From an uncultured Lachnospiraceae bacterium (GTDB lineage Bacteria; Bacillota; Clostridia; Lachnospirales; Lachnospiraceae), in the NCBI GenBank assembly GCA_946615865.1, contig CAMOIJ010000008.1:1-64000 (forward strand): DNA of 64,000 nucleotides. Reading direction: 5' to 3'. This document shows positions 20,172 through 29,343 of the stretch, in pieces. A program made the translations under genes and the position numbers. The notes below the pieces were generated by a model, which had not been told where the DNA came from, searched no databases, and saw only the letters and a list, made by a program, of their open reading frames with translations. The stretch's first letter is position 1. Each line of letters opens with the position of its first letter.

Positions 20172-20330
20172 TAATTATTCAGCACCCCGGGAAAAAGCTC
20201 GGAAACTGACCGGGGAGCTCGTTCACCGGTCAGTTTCCGAGCTTTTTCCCGGGGCGGACAAGGCGCGCAGCGCCTCTGGACGCCTACAGTCCCGAATGCG
20301 AAGCATTCGGGACGAGATGCTGAATAATTA
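20172..20330. repeat. MITE-like multi-hairpin inverted-repeat element
   Basis: Outer 13-bp perfect IR taattattcagca/tgctgaataatta encloses a perfect 29-bp IR (20185-20213/20226-20254), a 6-bp hairpin (aggcgc gca gcgcct) and an 11-bp hairpin (20289-20299/20303-20313, loop gaa). Confidence 0.75.
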
Positions 20331-20362
20331 TGCAGTGTATTAACAAAAAACAGGAGGAAAGA

Positions 20363-22048
20363 ATGGGATACAAGAGTGATATCGAAATTGCGCAGGAATG
20401 TCAGATGCTTCCGATCACCGAGATCGCGGCAAAGGCAGGCATCAGTGACGAATATCTGGAACAGTACGGCAAATATAAAGCTAAGATCGACTATAAGCTT
20501 TTGAAGGATTCCGACAGGAAAGACGGCAAACTGATCCTTGTTACAGCGATGAACCCTACGCCCGCAGGAGAAGGAAAGACAACAACAACCATCGGTCTGG
20601 CTGATGGTCTTCAGAAGCTCGGCAAGAAGGTTATGGTAGCACTGCGCGAGCCCTCCCTCGGACCGGTTTTCGGCGTCAAGGGCGGCGCTGCAGGCGGCGG
20701 ATACGCTCAGGTCGTTCCCATGGAGGACATCAACCTTCACTTCACAGGTGATTTCCACGCGATCGGTGCCGCGAACAACCTGTTGGCAGCAATGATCGAC
20801 AACCACATCTATCAGGGAAATGAGCTGAATATCGATCCCCGCAAGATCACATGGAAGAGATGCGTGGACATGAACGACCGTCAGCTTCGCTTCGTAGTGG
20901 ACGGTCTTGGCGGAAGAGTCAACGGAACGCCCCGCGAGGACGGCTATGACATCACAGTTGCCTCCGAGATCATGGCAGTCCTTTGCCTTGCCAGCGACAT
21001 CAACGACCTCAAGGAGAGACTCTCCAGGATCATCGTCGGCTATACATACGGAAAAGTCAGCGAGCAGAAGCCCGTCACAGCAGGCGACCTGCACGCTCAG
21101 GGCGCTATGGCAGCTCTTCTCAAGGACGCCCTCAAGCCCAATCTGGTACAGACGCTTGAACACGTGCCCGCGATCGTACACGGCGGTCCTTTCGCCAACA
21201 TCGCTCACGGATGCAACTCTGTAACTGCTACAAAGATGGCTATGAAGCTTGCGGATTACGCTGTCACAGAAGCAGGATTCGGCGCTGACCTCGGCGCGGA
21301 GAAGTTCCTGGATATCAAGTGCCGTATGGCCGGTCTTCGTCCCAACGCGGTGGTCATTGTTTCCACTGTCAGAAGCCTTAAGTACAACGGCGGCGTTGCT
21401 AAGGCAGACCTGGGTGCTGAGAACCTTGAAGCTCTCGAGAAAGGTCTTCCCAACCTTCTCAAGCACGTCAGCAACATCCGCGACGTATACGGCCTTCCCT
21501 GCGTAGTTGCCATCAATGAGTTCCCTACTGACACCGCTGCGGAAGTCAAACTTGTGGAAGACAAGTGCAAAGAACTCGGTGTGAACGTTGTCCTCTCCCA
21601 GGTATGGGCCAAGGGCGGCGAAGGCGGCAAGGCCCTCGCCGAGGAGATCATCCGCCTCGTGGAGCAGCCCTCCGATTTCCGCTACTCCTATGAGCTGGAA
21701 GGAACCATCGAGGAGAAACTGACCAAGATCGCGACCAGGATCTACGGAGCGCGCGGTGTTGTGATGACTGCCGACGCGGCCAAGCAGGCGAAGCAGCTCG
21801 AGGCAATGGGATTCGGCAACTGCCCGATCTGCGTTGCCAAGACACAGTACAGCCTGACCGACGATCCGAAGAAGCTGGGCGCGCCCAAGGACTTCGATAT
21901 CACGGTCCGCGGAGTCAAAATATCGGCTGGCGCAGGCTTTGTCGTAGCGCTCACCGGCGATATCATGACCATGCCCGGCCTTCCCAAGGTACCTGCTGCG
22001 GTCAAGATTGACGTAGATGAAAACGGAAAAATTACAGGTTTGTTCTGA
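20363..22048 (+). CDS. fhs: Formate-tetrahydrofolate ligase
   Basis: ATG 20363 behind aggaggaaaga; [59 protein letters not shown]. Confidence 0.97.
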   Translation: MGYKSDIEIAQECQMLPITEIAAKAGISDEYLEQYGKYKAKIDYKLLKDSDRKDGKLILVTAMNPTPAGEGKTTTTIGLADGLQKLGKKVMVALREPSLGPVFGVKGGAAGGGYAQVVPMEDINLHFTGDFHAIGAANNLLAAMIDNHIYQGNELNIDPRKITWKRCVDMNDRQLRFVVDGLGGRVNGTPREDGYDITVASEIMAVLCLASDINDLKERLSRIIVGYTYGKVSEQKPVTAGDLHAQGAMAALLKDALKPNLVQTLEHVPAIVHGGPFANIAHGCNSVTATKMAMKLADYAVTEAGFGADLGAEKFLDIKCRMAGLRPNAVVIVSTVRSLKYNGGVAKADLGAENLEALEKGLPNLLKHVSNIRDVYGLPCVVAINEFPTDTAAEVKLVEDKCKELGVNVVLSQVWAKGGEGGKALAEEIIRLVEQPSDFRYSYELEGTIEEKLTKIATRIYGARGVVMTADAAKQAKQLEAMGFGNCPICVAKTQYSLTDDPKKLGAPKDFDITVRGVKISAGAGFVVALTGDIMTMPGLPKVPAAVKIDVDENGKITGLF

Positions 22049-22187
22049 CAAAAAGTCGAAAATGTCCTAATTTATGTCGTTTTTCTGCCTGTTTTTCTAA
22101 AGGGGATTCGGGTATCATAACCATTGTCAGCAGAGAGCTGACACATTATCAATTACCCCCCTATACATTATTAACATCCCCTAAGAG

Positions 22188-22240
22188 ATGGAGCTCCGTT
22201 CTGAGGCTTAAGCCCGGAATGGGGCTTTGTTTCTTTCAGG
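22188..22240 (+). terminator. Possible terminator after fhs
   Basis: agctccgttctg aggcttaagcc cggaatggggct pairs with G-U wobble, followed by ttgtttcttt. Confidence 0.45.
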
Positions 22241-22368
22241 GGGTGTTTTTTTATCCCCTGAGAAGGAGATTTGTGGTATTGTAGTATATAGTCAGTAGTG
22301 CGATATTTTGACAGTAATGCAGCAGGATCGGTGCTTTGCAGGAGTGCCGGGGTTTTGGAAGGATAGAT

Positions 22369-23871
22369 ATGAAAACAGCGTATATTGGCGGTATTATACT
22401 GGACGGCACAAAGGATATGGTGCCGCAGAAGGGGAAGACAGTCATTGTGGAGAACGGCAGGATCGCGGATATTATCTCCACGGATGAGCTTGTGCCCTCA
22501 GACTGCAGGATCGTGAATCTCAGGGGCTGCTATCTGATGCCCGGATTGATCAACCTTCACGTACATCTCAACTCCGGCGGGAAGCCTTCCAAAAAGAAGA
22601 AAGAGCCGGAAGACTACGTGCGGCTTGCACAGATCGCCGCTTCCAATAAGATCGCCGGAGAGGGCGTGCGCGCGCTTATGCGGGGCTATGCCAATACTGC
22701 GCTTCACAGCGGCGTGACCACGATCAGGACTGTCGGAGGCATTTCTGATTTTGACGGGAGGCTGCGGGACGAGATCGAAAAGGGATGCAGAGCGAGACTT
22801 CAAGCCGAGAAGGAAGGGGCGAGCCGTACGAGCAGCCTGCCGGAGACGATCCGGAAGGCGAGAACGGGCATGTCCAGAATTCCTGTGGGTGCTGCGGCCC
22901 CGGAAGGGATCGGCGCGCTGCTGCGCGGAGGCACGTCCGGGGAGACTATGTCCGGTCCCAGGATTCTGACGAGCAATAAGGGAATCTCAGTGCCCGGCGG
23001 ACATATGGCCGGTTCGCTGGCTTACTCCGTTTCCACTCCGGAAGAGGCGGTCATGTGTGTGCGCAGGATCGCGGCGGAACGTCCTGACCTGATCAAGCTG
23101 ATGATCACCGGCGGGATCATGGACGCGGAGAAGGAGGGAGAGCCCGGAGTGATGAAGATGTCTCCGGAGATCATTGAGGCGGCCTGCAAGGAAGCACACA
23201 ATCGGAGGCTTCCGGTGGCGGCCCATGTGGAGAGCACGGAGGGAGTTGTCGCCGCTCTCAGGGCAGGTGTGGATACGATCGAACACGGCGCGATGCCTAC
23301 GGATGAGATGATGGAACTCTTTAAGGAGAATGGTTCCTGCCTTGTGACTACGATCTCACCGGTCATTCCCCTGGCGCTTTTTGACACAAGTATGACAAAT
23401 GCCCGGTCTATGGATCGATACAATGCGGGGATCGTACTGCGAGGCATCATTGAGTGCGCCAGAAGGGCGCTGAAGGAGGGAATTTCCGTAGGTCTGGGCA
23501 CGGATACGGGCTGCCCCTATGTCACCCACTATGATATGTGGCGCGAACTTCATTATTTTAATGTTTTCTGCGGCGTCTCAGAAGGTTTTGCGCTTTACAG
23601 CGCGACTCTCGGCAACGCGAAGATCGCCGGTATTGACGCTGAGACGGGAAGCATTGAGATTGGAAAGTCTGCTGATTTTCTTATCACAGCGGGCAATCCG
23701 CTGGAGAGTCTCCGCGCGCTGCGAAAGCCGAAGATGGTGGTCACCAGAGGTGTGGCGATCAAAGACCCTATCGTCAGAAAGAATGTGGAGATGGAGCAGT
23801 CTTTGGACAGCCTTCTCAGATACGGATATGAAGATCTGGATGTTCTGCTCAAGAAAGGAACAGGCAGATGA
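22369..23871 (+). CDS. Metal-dependent amidohydrolase family protein (imidazolonepropionase-like)
   Basis: GCYLMPGLINLHVHLNSGG (HxH), LPVAAHVESTEGVVAALRAGVDTIEHGA, GLGTDTGCPYV, IEIGKSADFLI. Confidence 0.85.
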   Translation: MKTAYIGGIILDGTKDMVPQKGKTVIVENGRIADIISTDELVPSDCRIVNLRGCYLMPGLINLHVHLNSGGKPSKKKKEPEDYVRLAQIAASNKIAGEGVRALMRGYANTALHSGVTTIRTVGGISDFDGRLRDEIEKGCRARLQAEKEGASRTSSLPETIRKARTGMSRIPVGAAAPEGIGALLRGGTSGETMSGPRILTSNKGISVPGGHMAGSLAYSVSTPEEAVMCVRRIAAERPDLIKLMITGGIMDAEKEGEPGVMKMSPEIIEAACKEAHNRRLPVAAHVESTEGVVAALRAGVDTIEHGAMPTDEMMELFKENGSCLVTTISPVIPLALFDTSMTNARSMDRYNAGIVLRGIIECARRALKEGISVGLGTDTGCPYVTHYDMWRELHYFNVFCGVSEGFALYSATLGNAKIAGIDAETGSIEIGKSADFLITAGNPLESLRALRKPKMVVTRGVAIKDPIVRKNVEMEQSLDSLLRYGYEDLDVLLKKGTGR

Positions 23872-24527
23872 GCGAAAGGACGGAAGGGACCCGGCGCCTT
23901 TACGGAGCCCAGGACATGGTCAGGATCTCGAGCAGTTCCTGCGCGGGCTGCGGTGCATGCTGCAGAGAGATGTCAGATACGATCGTCCTTGACCCTTACG
24001 ATGTGTGGCAGCTGGGCCTTATCACCGGGAGAACTTTTGAAGAGCTTATGGGAGCAGGTATTGACCTGCATGTGGAGGAAGGAGTGATCCTTCCTCACCT
24101 TATGATGAGAGAAGAAACAGGCGGCTGCTTCTTTTTGGGAGATGACGGGAGATGTACGATACACGCGTATCGTCCGGGCATCTGCAGGCTGTTCCCGCTC
24201 GGAAGGCATTATGACAAAGAAAAGACCTCCTACTTCATCGTCCCCGAGGGGTGCGTGAAGGGAGGCCTGTCTAAAGTCAGGATCGACAAATGGCTTGGGA
24301 TTCCCGATCTGCCCGCCTATGAGGACTACAAAGCCCGCTGGCACTCTTTGATCAGAACACTGTCGGCCAGAGTTGCCGCGGAAAAGTCCGATGAGACGCG
24401 CAGAAATATCAATCTGTATTTTCTTCGGCTGTTTTTTATGCTGCCCTACGGGAAGGCCCTGTCCGCTGACACTTTCTATGAGGAAGCGGGGGACAGAATG
24501 AAAAAATTCGCAGACGCTGTCCTGTGA
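23868..24527 (+). CDS. YkgJ-type cysteine cluster protein (putative Zn/Fe chelating)
   Basis: SSCAGCGACCREMSDTIVLDPYDVWQL...GGCFFLGDDGRCTIHAYRPGICRLFPLGRH; ATGA overlap with upstream gene. Confidence 0.8.
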   Translation: MSERTEGTRRLYGAQDMVRISSSSCAGCGACCREMSDTIVLDPYDVWQLGLITGRTFEELMGAGIDLHVEEGVILPHLMMREETGGCFFLGDDGRCTIHAYRPGICRLFPLGRHYDKEKTSYFIVPEGCVKGGLSKVRIDKWLGIPDLPAYEDYKARWHSLIRTLSARVAAEKSDETRRNINLYFLRLFFMLPYGKALSADTFYEEAGDRMKKFADAVL

Positions 24528-24529
24528 GG

Positions 24530-25714
24530 TCAGCGTCTGTCCACATATTCCGCATTCATTATCGGCATGCTCATGGAGGAGCCGTCCATCATTCGGGCGC
24601 TTACTTCCTTGTACATGCCGTATACTTTGCACGGGACTCCTTCCGGCGGAAGTTGTCCGTGCAGAGTCTTGGTATATGTGGCGCACAGCATGCCGGTGGT
24701 CAGTCCGAGGAAATCACCGCTCATTTCAATGAAAACCTCAGTGCTACCGTTCGTGCCGGGGCGGATCTCCACGATGGTTCCCTCCACAGCGACATTGGTG
24801 CCTGTATACTTGCCAGGGTTGCGGTAAAGAGAAGAGTAACTTGCGGATATGCAGCCGGCCTTGAATTCCTCGGGAGTAGGCGTAGTGCAGGTAACCTCCA
24901 GCGTACATACGCTGTCCTCGTAATGGATTTCCAAAATATAGCGCTGTTTCGGCTCCAGTGTCACGGACTCCGCCAGCGTCCATTTATCCACTTGTTCAGA
25001 AGTGCGGTCCGCGTATTTGGCAGTTACTGTCAGATCCTTGCAGCCGGTGGCGATCACAGTACCCTCCTCTGTGCTCCCCTTATAGGAAGCTGTCAGACGC
25101 ATGATTTCCCGGGTGGTGCACTGGATGGAAAGTGTACAGGAGAATCCCTCATATTCAATATTGACGGTAGTGATCTTCTCCTTCTCCAGTACTGAGGGGT
25201 TGGCGACACGCCATCCGCTCTCCACGGGGGTCTTGCTGCCGTCCCGGATCGCATAGACATGAATGCCCGGATTGGTATCCGAGATCTGTGTGCCGGCGGT
25301 GGTCTCGCCGTCGTACTCCGCGGTAATCGACTGGATCAGGCCTGTGGTGCATTGGACCTCACATTGAGTGCTGGCTTTCTCATAAGTGATCGTGACAACG
25401 CTGATCTCCGCGTCCTTGAGCGTTTGGGGCTCCGCAATGGTCCACCCTGTGACTTCTTCACTGTGATCATCCTTGAAATAGGCAGTCACTATAAACCCTT
25501 TGTTATTGTCGTCAAGAACAACACCGGCCTTGGTGTCTCCGGTGTACTTCGCGGTGATATGGTCAACGATCTTCCTCTTAGGTTTTGCCCCGATGACGAT
25601 GGCTGTAATAACTGCGGCTGCCAGCAGTATCGCCGCGGCAATCAGAATACACTTGCGGTGCTCTTCCAAAAAGGTATTATTGCCCGTACCGCCGGGCTTC
25701 GTGCCTTTGTTCAT
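24530..25714 (-). CDS. Membrane-anchored protein with three Ig-like repeats and a C-terminal OB-fold-like domain
   Basis: N-terminal TM ILIAAAILLAAAVITAIVIGA; three ~75-aa repeats ending in VQCTT/IQCTT/VTCTT; C-term GTNVAVEGTIVEIRPG..EVFIEMSGD. Confidence 0.65.
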   Translation of the reverse strand: MNKGTKPGGTGNNTFLEEHRKCILIAAAILLAAAVITAIVIGAKPKRKIVDHITAKYTGDTKAGVVLDDNNKGFIVTAYFKDDHSEEVTGWTIAEPQTLKDAEISVVTITYEKASTQCEVQCTTGLIQSITAEYDGETTAGTQISDTNPGIHVYAIRDGSKTPVESGWRVANPSVLEKEKITTVNIEYEGFSCTLSIQCTTREIMRLTASYKGSTEEGTVIATGCKDLTVTAKYADRTSEQVDKWTLAESVTLEPKQRYILEIHYEDSVCTLEVTCTTPTPEEFKAGCISASYSSLYRNPGKYTGTNVAVEGTIVEIRPGTNGSTEVFIEMSGDFLGLTTGMLCATYTKTLHGQLPPEGVPCKVYGMYKEVSARMMDGSSMSMPIMNAEYVDRR

Positions 25715-25845
25715 CTGTCCACCTCGCTTGTCATTTCTGTGTGGATGTCTTCAATTTCATTTCTAAAAACGGCAAAACATAGACCGCCTTACGTTCGCGC
25801 AAACCCGATATTTTTCCTTATAATAATATTATATCGGCTAAATGC

Positions 25846-25874
25846 TTGACAGAAAAGCAGAACAGGGATAACAT
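25846..25874 (+). promoter_or_regulatory. Sigma70-type promoter of the metal-efflux operon
   Basis: TTGACA (25846-25851), 17-bp spacer, TAACAT (25869-25874). Confidence 0.65.
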
Positions 25875-25882
25875 ATAAACAA

Positions 25883-25906
25883 ACATATGAATAAATGTTC
25901 AAATGT
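25883..25906 (+). promoter_or_regulatory. ArsR/SmtB-type operator
   Basis: ACATATGAA-TAAATG-TTCAAATGT; core TGAA-N6-TTCA, immediately downstream of the -10 and upstream of an ArsR gene. Confidence 0.75.
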
Positions 25907-25922
25907 TTGGAGTTTCACATAG

Positions 25923-26330
25923 TTGAAGAATTATAAGACCGGAAAGCAGGATATGGGGAAAATGAGAATTTATGCCGCGGCGGAAGCGCCGTGCTGTGAC
26001 GAGAAGGAAGTGCATGAGGACAGGGTGCGTTTTGTCCATGAGAACATGCCTTCAGAAGATGACTTATATGATCTGGCGGAACTGTTCAAGGCCTTTGGTG
26101 ATTCTACCAGAATACGTATATTGTTCGCGCTTTTCGAGGCGGATATCTGCGTATGTGATCTGGCGGAGTCGCTTAACATGACCCAGTCAGCAATCTCGCA
26201 TCAGCTGCGTCTGCTCAAACAGGCGGGGCTCGTGAACGGACGTCGGGAAGGCAAGCAGATCATCTATTACCTGGCGGATGAACACGTAAGGACTATCATC
26301 TCGATGGGATTGGAACACATCAACGAATGA
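25923..26330 (+). CDS. ArsR/SmtB family metal-responsive repressor
   Basis: LFKAFGDSTRIRILFALFEADICVCDLAESLNMTQSAISHQLRLLKQAGLVNGRREGKQIIYYLAD; start could be TTG 25923 or ATG 25953. Confidence 0.92.
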   Translation: MKNYKTGKQDMGKMRIYAAAEAPCCDEKEVHEDRVRFVHENMPSEDDLYDLAELFKAFGDSTRIRILFALFEADICVCDLAESLNMTQSAISHQLRLLKQAGLVNGRREGKQIIYYLADEHVRTIISMGLEHINE

Positions 26331-26406
26331 AAATCTTGCGTTTATAATGAGGAGCGCATGATCGGGAGCTGCGCCGGAGGCGCATCTGCAAAAAAGGAGA
26401 CAATCT

Positions 26407-26625
26407 ATGAAAAAGACTTACAAGATCGATGTGGACTGCGCAAACTGCGCGAACAAGATGGAGCAGGCAGCGAAGAAGACAGAGGGTGTCAAGGACGCGA
26501 CAGTCAACTTCATGGCGCTGAAGATGAAAGTGGAGTTCGAGGACGGCGCAGAGCCGGCAGCAGTTATGCAGGAAGTTCGAAAGAACTGCAAGATCGTCGA
26601 AGATGACTGCGAGATCTTCCTGTAA
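26407..26625 (+). CDS. Heavy-metal-associated (HMA) domain protein
   Basis: 72 aa; YKIDVDCANCANKMEQAAKKTEGVKDATVNFMALKMKVEF. Confidence 0.88.
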   Translation: MKKTYKIDVDCANCANKMEQAAKKTEGVKDATVNFMALKMKVEFEDGAEPAAVMQEVRKNCKIVEDDCEIFL

Positions 26626-26662
26626 AGAGACGTGACGGAGGCTCCGCAAGGAGATTATAAAA

Positions 26663-28612
26663 GTGACTAAACTGACTGAAAATCTGAATAAAAAACAGAA
26701 GAATCTGCTGCTGCGTATCATTGCGGCAGCAGTTATGCTTGTGATTCTATATCTCCTCCCTCTGGAGGATTACCCGGTGCTGCGGTTTCTGCTCTTTCTG
26801 ATCCCGTATTTCACCGTGGGATATGACGTTCTGCGCAAGGCCTGGAAGGGAATCCGGAACCATCAGGTTTTCGATGAGTGTTTCCTGATGGCTGTGGCTA
26901 CCATCGGCGCGATGATCCTGGGCGAGTATACCGAGGCCGTGGCGGTTATGCTGTTTTACCAGATCGGTGAGCTGTTTCAAAGCATTGCCGTCGGCAAGAG
27001 CCGGCGCAGCATCAGCGACCTGATGGATATCCGTCCTGACTACGCAAACCTCGAGCAGGACGGAGAAGTGGAGAGAGTAGACCCTGATGAGGTCGAAGTC
27101 GGCAGTATCATCGTGATCCGGCCGGGCGAGAAGGTCCCGATCGACGGTATAGTTGTAGAGGGAAATTCTTCACTTAATACCAGCGCCCTGACCGGCGAGA
27201 GCCTTCCCAGAGACGTCAAGCCGGGCGACGAGATCATCAGCGGTTCTGTAAATATGAGCGGCCTGCTGCGCGTCGAGACTACCAAAGAATTCGACGAATC
27301 AACCGCCTCCAAGATCCTGGAACTGGTGGAGAACGCGGGCGAGCGCAAGGCCAAGTCCGAGCAGTTCATCACCAAATTCGCGAGGTGGTATACGCCTGCG
27401 GTATGCTACAGCGCATTGGCGCTTGCAATCCTCGGGCCGCTGGTCAATATTTTGGTATTTCATAAGCCCGGCGACTGGGCGCTGTGGTCCGACTGGATCT
27501 ACAGGGCGCTCACCTTCCTGGTCATCAGCTGCCCCTGCGCGATCGTGGTCAGTGTGCCGCTGTCCTTCTTCGGCGGGATCGGCGGCGCGAGCAGCGAGGG
27601 CATCCTGATCAAGGGCTCTAACTTTATGGAGACCCTGGCTAATGTCAAATATCTGGTCATGGACAAGACCGGAACCATTACCAAAGGTAATTTCGAGGTG
27701 ACGGCGGTTCACGACGGACGGGATCAAAACATAGACTCTGCAGAAATCTTAGAGCTCGCCGCGTTGGCGGAGAGTCACTCCTCGCATCCTATCGCGTCCA
27801 GCATCCGGCGCGCGTATGAGGCCGGAGGTGCGGAGCTTGACAAGAGCCGCGTGGCGGATGTGCAGGAAGTCAGCGGCAAGGGCGTGATCGCAGTCGTTGA
27901 CGGGATGCAGGTTGCAGCAGGGAATCTCAAGCTGATAAAGATGCTTGAAGTCGACTGTGAGCCGTGCCATCATGTGGGGACTATTGTATATGTGGCGAAG
28001 GGCGCCGCGGGCGGACCGCTAACCTACATCGGCCATGTGGTCATCTCCGACGAGATCAAGCCGACTTCCGCGGAAGCAATCAGTGCATTGAAGAAGGCAG
28101 GCGTAGTGAAGACAGTCATGCTGACCGGTGATATTACTTCTATGGCGGAAAGTGTGGCGAAAGAAGTGGGCCTGGACGAGGTGCATGCAGAGCTCCTGCC
28201 GGAAGACAAAGTGATGCATGTGGAGAAACTCATTGCTGAGAAGAACGCGCAGGCAGGTCCCGGTGCCGCGCTTGCCTTTGTCGGCGACGGCATCAACGAC
28301 GCACCGGTCCTGGCTATTGCAGACCTGGGTATAGCGATGGGAGCCCTTGGCTCCGACGCGGCTATTGAGGCGGCAGATGTCGTCCTTATGGATGACGACC
28401 CGGCGAAGATCGTCAAGGCGATCCGCATTGCGCGCAAGTGCATCCGTATCGTCAATGAGAATATCTGGTTCGCCATCGGCGTGAAGTTCCTGTGCCTGAT
28501 CCTCGGTGCACTTGGCATCGCGAATATGTGGCTCGCGATCTTTGCGGACGTGGGCGTCATGGTGCTCTGCGTGCTGAACGCGGTAAGGGCGCTGTTTGTG
28601 AAGAATGTGTAA
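26663..28612 (+). CDS. Heavy-metal-translocating P1B-type ATPase (Zn/Cd/Pb type), GTG start
   Basis: SCPCAIVVSVPLSF (CPC), MDKTGTITKG, ESHSSHPIASS, VGDGINDAPVLAIADLG. Confidence 0.95.
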   Translation: MTKLTENLNKKQKNLLLRIIAAAVMLVILYLLPLEDYPVLRFLLFLIPYFTVGYDVLRKAWKGIRNHQVFDECFLMAVATIGAMILGEYTEAVAVMLFYQIGELFQSIAVGKSRRSISDLMDIRPDYANLEQDGEVERVDPDEVEVGSIIVIRPGEKVPIDGIVVEGNSSLNTSALTGESLPRDVKPGDEIISGSVNMSGLLRVETTKEFDESTASKILELVENAGERKAKSEQFITKFARWYTPAVCYSALALAILGPLVNILVFHKPGDWALWSDWIYRALTFLVISCPCAIVVSVPLSFFGGIGGASSEGILIKGSNFMETLANVKYLVMDKTGTITKGNFEVTAVHDGRDQNIDSAEILELAALAESHSSHPIASSIRRAYEAGGAELDKSRVADVQEVSGKGVIAVVDGMQVAAGNLKLIKMLEVDCEPCHHVGTIVYVAKGAAGGPLTYIGHVVISDEIKPTSAEAISALKKAGVVKTVMLTGDITSMAESVAKEVGLDEVHAELLPEDKVMHVEKLIAEKNAQAGPGAALAFVGDGINDAPVLAIADLGIAMGALGSDAAIEAADVVLMDDDPAKIVKAIRIARKCIRIVNENIWFAIGVKFLCLILGALGIANMWLAIFADVGVMVLCVLNAVRALFVKNV

Positions 28613-28630
28613 TATCTGATTTTATTGAAA

Positions 28631-28692
28631 GGCTGTCGCAAGATGATAAGCGGCCCGGTGGGGCGGTTTGTCGGCTTGCGGGGCCTTTTTTG
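28631..28692 (+). terminator. Probable terminator of the efflux operon
   Basis: ggctgtcgcaag ... cttgcggggcc followed by ttttttg. Confidence 0.5.
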
Positions 28693-28755
28693 TGTGCTCT
28701 GGTGTTATCTGCCTTCCTGGTTTGCCGGGTGTCTGGCTGAATGGGCAAAAAATTT

Positions 28756-29237
28756 CCATCCATTATGGGGCGTCGTCAAATTGGATGGTGTGGTTAAGGC
28801 TTGTTAGGCTTGAACGGGCACAAATTTTCCATCCTCTTTGGCGTGTCGTCAAAATTGGATGGTGCTTTATGACTTATCTGGCACAAGCTCTACATCCGAT
28901 TGCCGTCTCGATTGAATCCGATGGTGTGAAAAAAGCTTGTTGAGCACAAACTCTACATCCGATTACGTCTTCAGCCATATCCGATGGTATGCATGCTAAG
29001 GAAAGCTCAAATTTATTACATCCATCTACGCTTTCGATCAAATCCGATGGTATACCTGCCTGAAATGCTCAAATTCTCTACATCCGATCACGCTTTCAGC
29101 CATATCCGATGGTAGATTTTCGAATGAACGCTTTAAAACGCTACATCGACTTTAGGATATCGCCAAATCGGATGGTACGGTTCAAATATCTGGTACAAAC
29201 ACTACATCCATTCTTGTGTTCGTCAATATCAGATGGA
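28756..29237. repeat. Eight-unit degenerate tandem repeat (~63-bp period), each unit with a CATCC..GATGG dyad
   Basis: CATCC/CATCG anchors at 28757, 28830, 28893, 28956, 29019, 29081, 29144, 29205 (spacings 73, 63, 63, 63, 62, 63, 61). Confidence 0.8.
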
Positions 29238-29343
29238 TTGACCGAAAATAAGACTAATTATAGACATTTCAAATGAAAAGCGAGCTCAGAAAAAATGATA
29301 TAATAAACACATTATTTTCAATCATAACCGGAGAGACAAAACC

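Noticed and set aside
20156-22051. 631-aa minus-strand ORF
   Set aside because: Antisense to fhs and running through the hairpin element; no independent coding evidence.
24524-25195. 223-aa plus-strand ORF antisense to the Ig-repeat protein
   Set aside because: The minus-strand frame shows internal protein repeats and a TM segment; the plus frame does not.
28668-28943. 91-aa ORF across the first repeat units (FHPLWGVVKLDG...)
   Set aside because: The repetitive peptide is explained by the DNA repeat; no RBS support, and it does not extend through the later units.
28756-29237. CRISPR array
   Set aside because: Repeats are degenerate, the intervening segments resemble each other, and there are no cas genes in the window.
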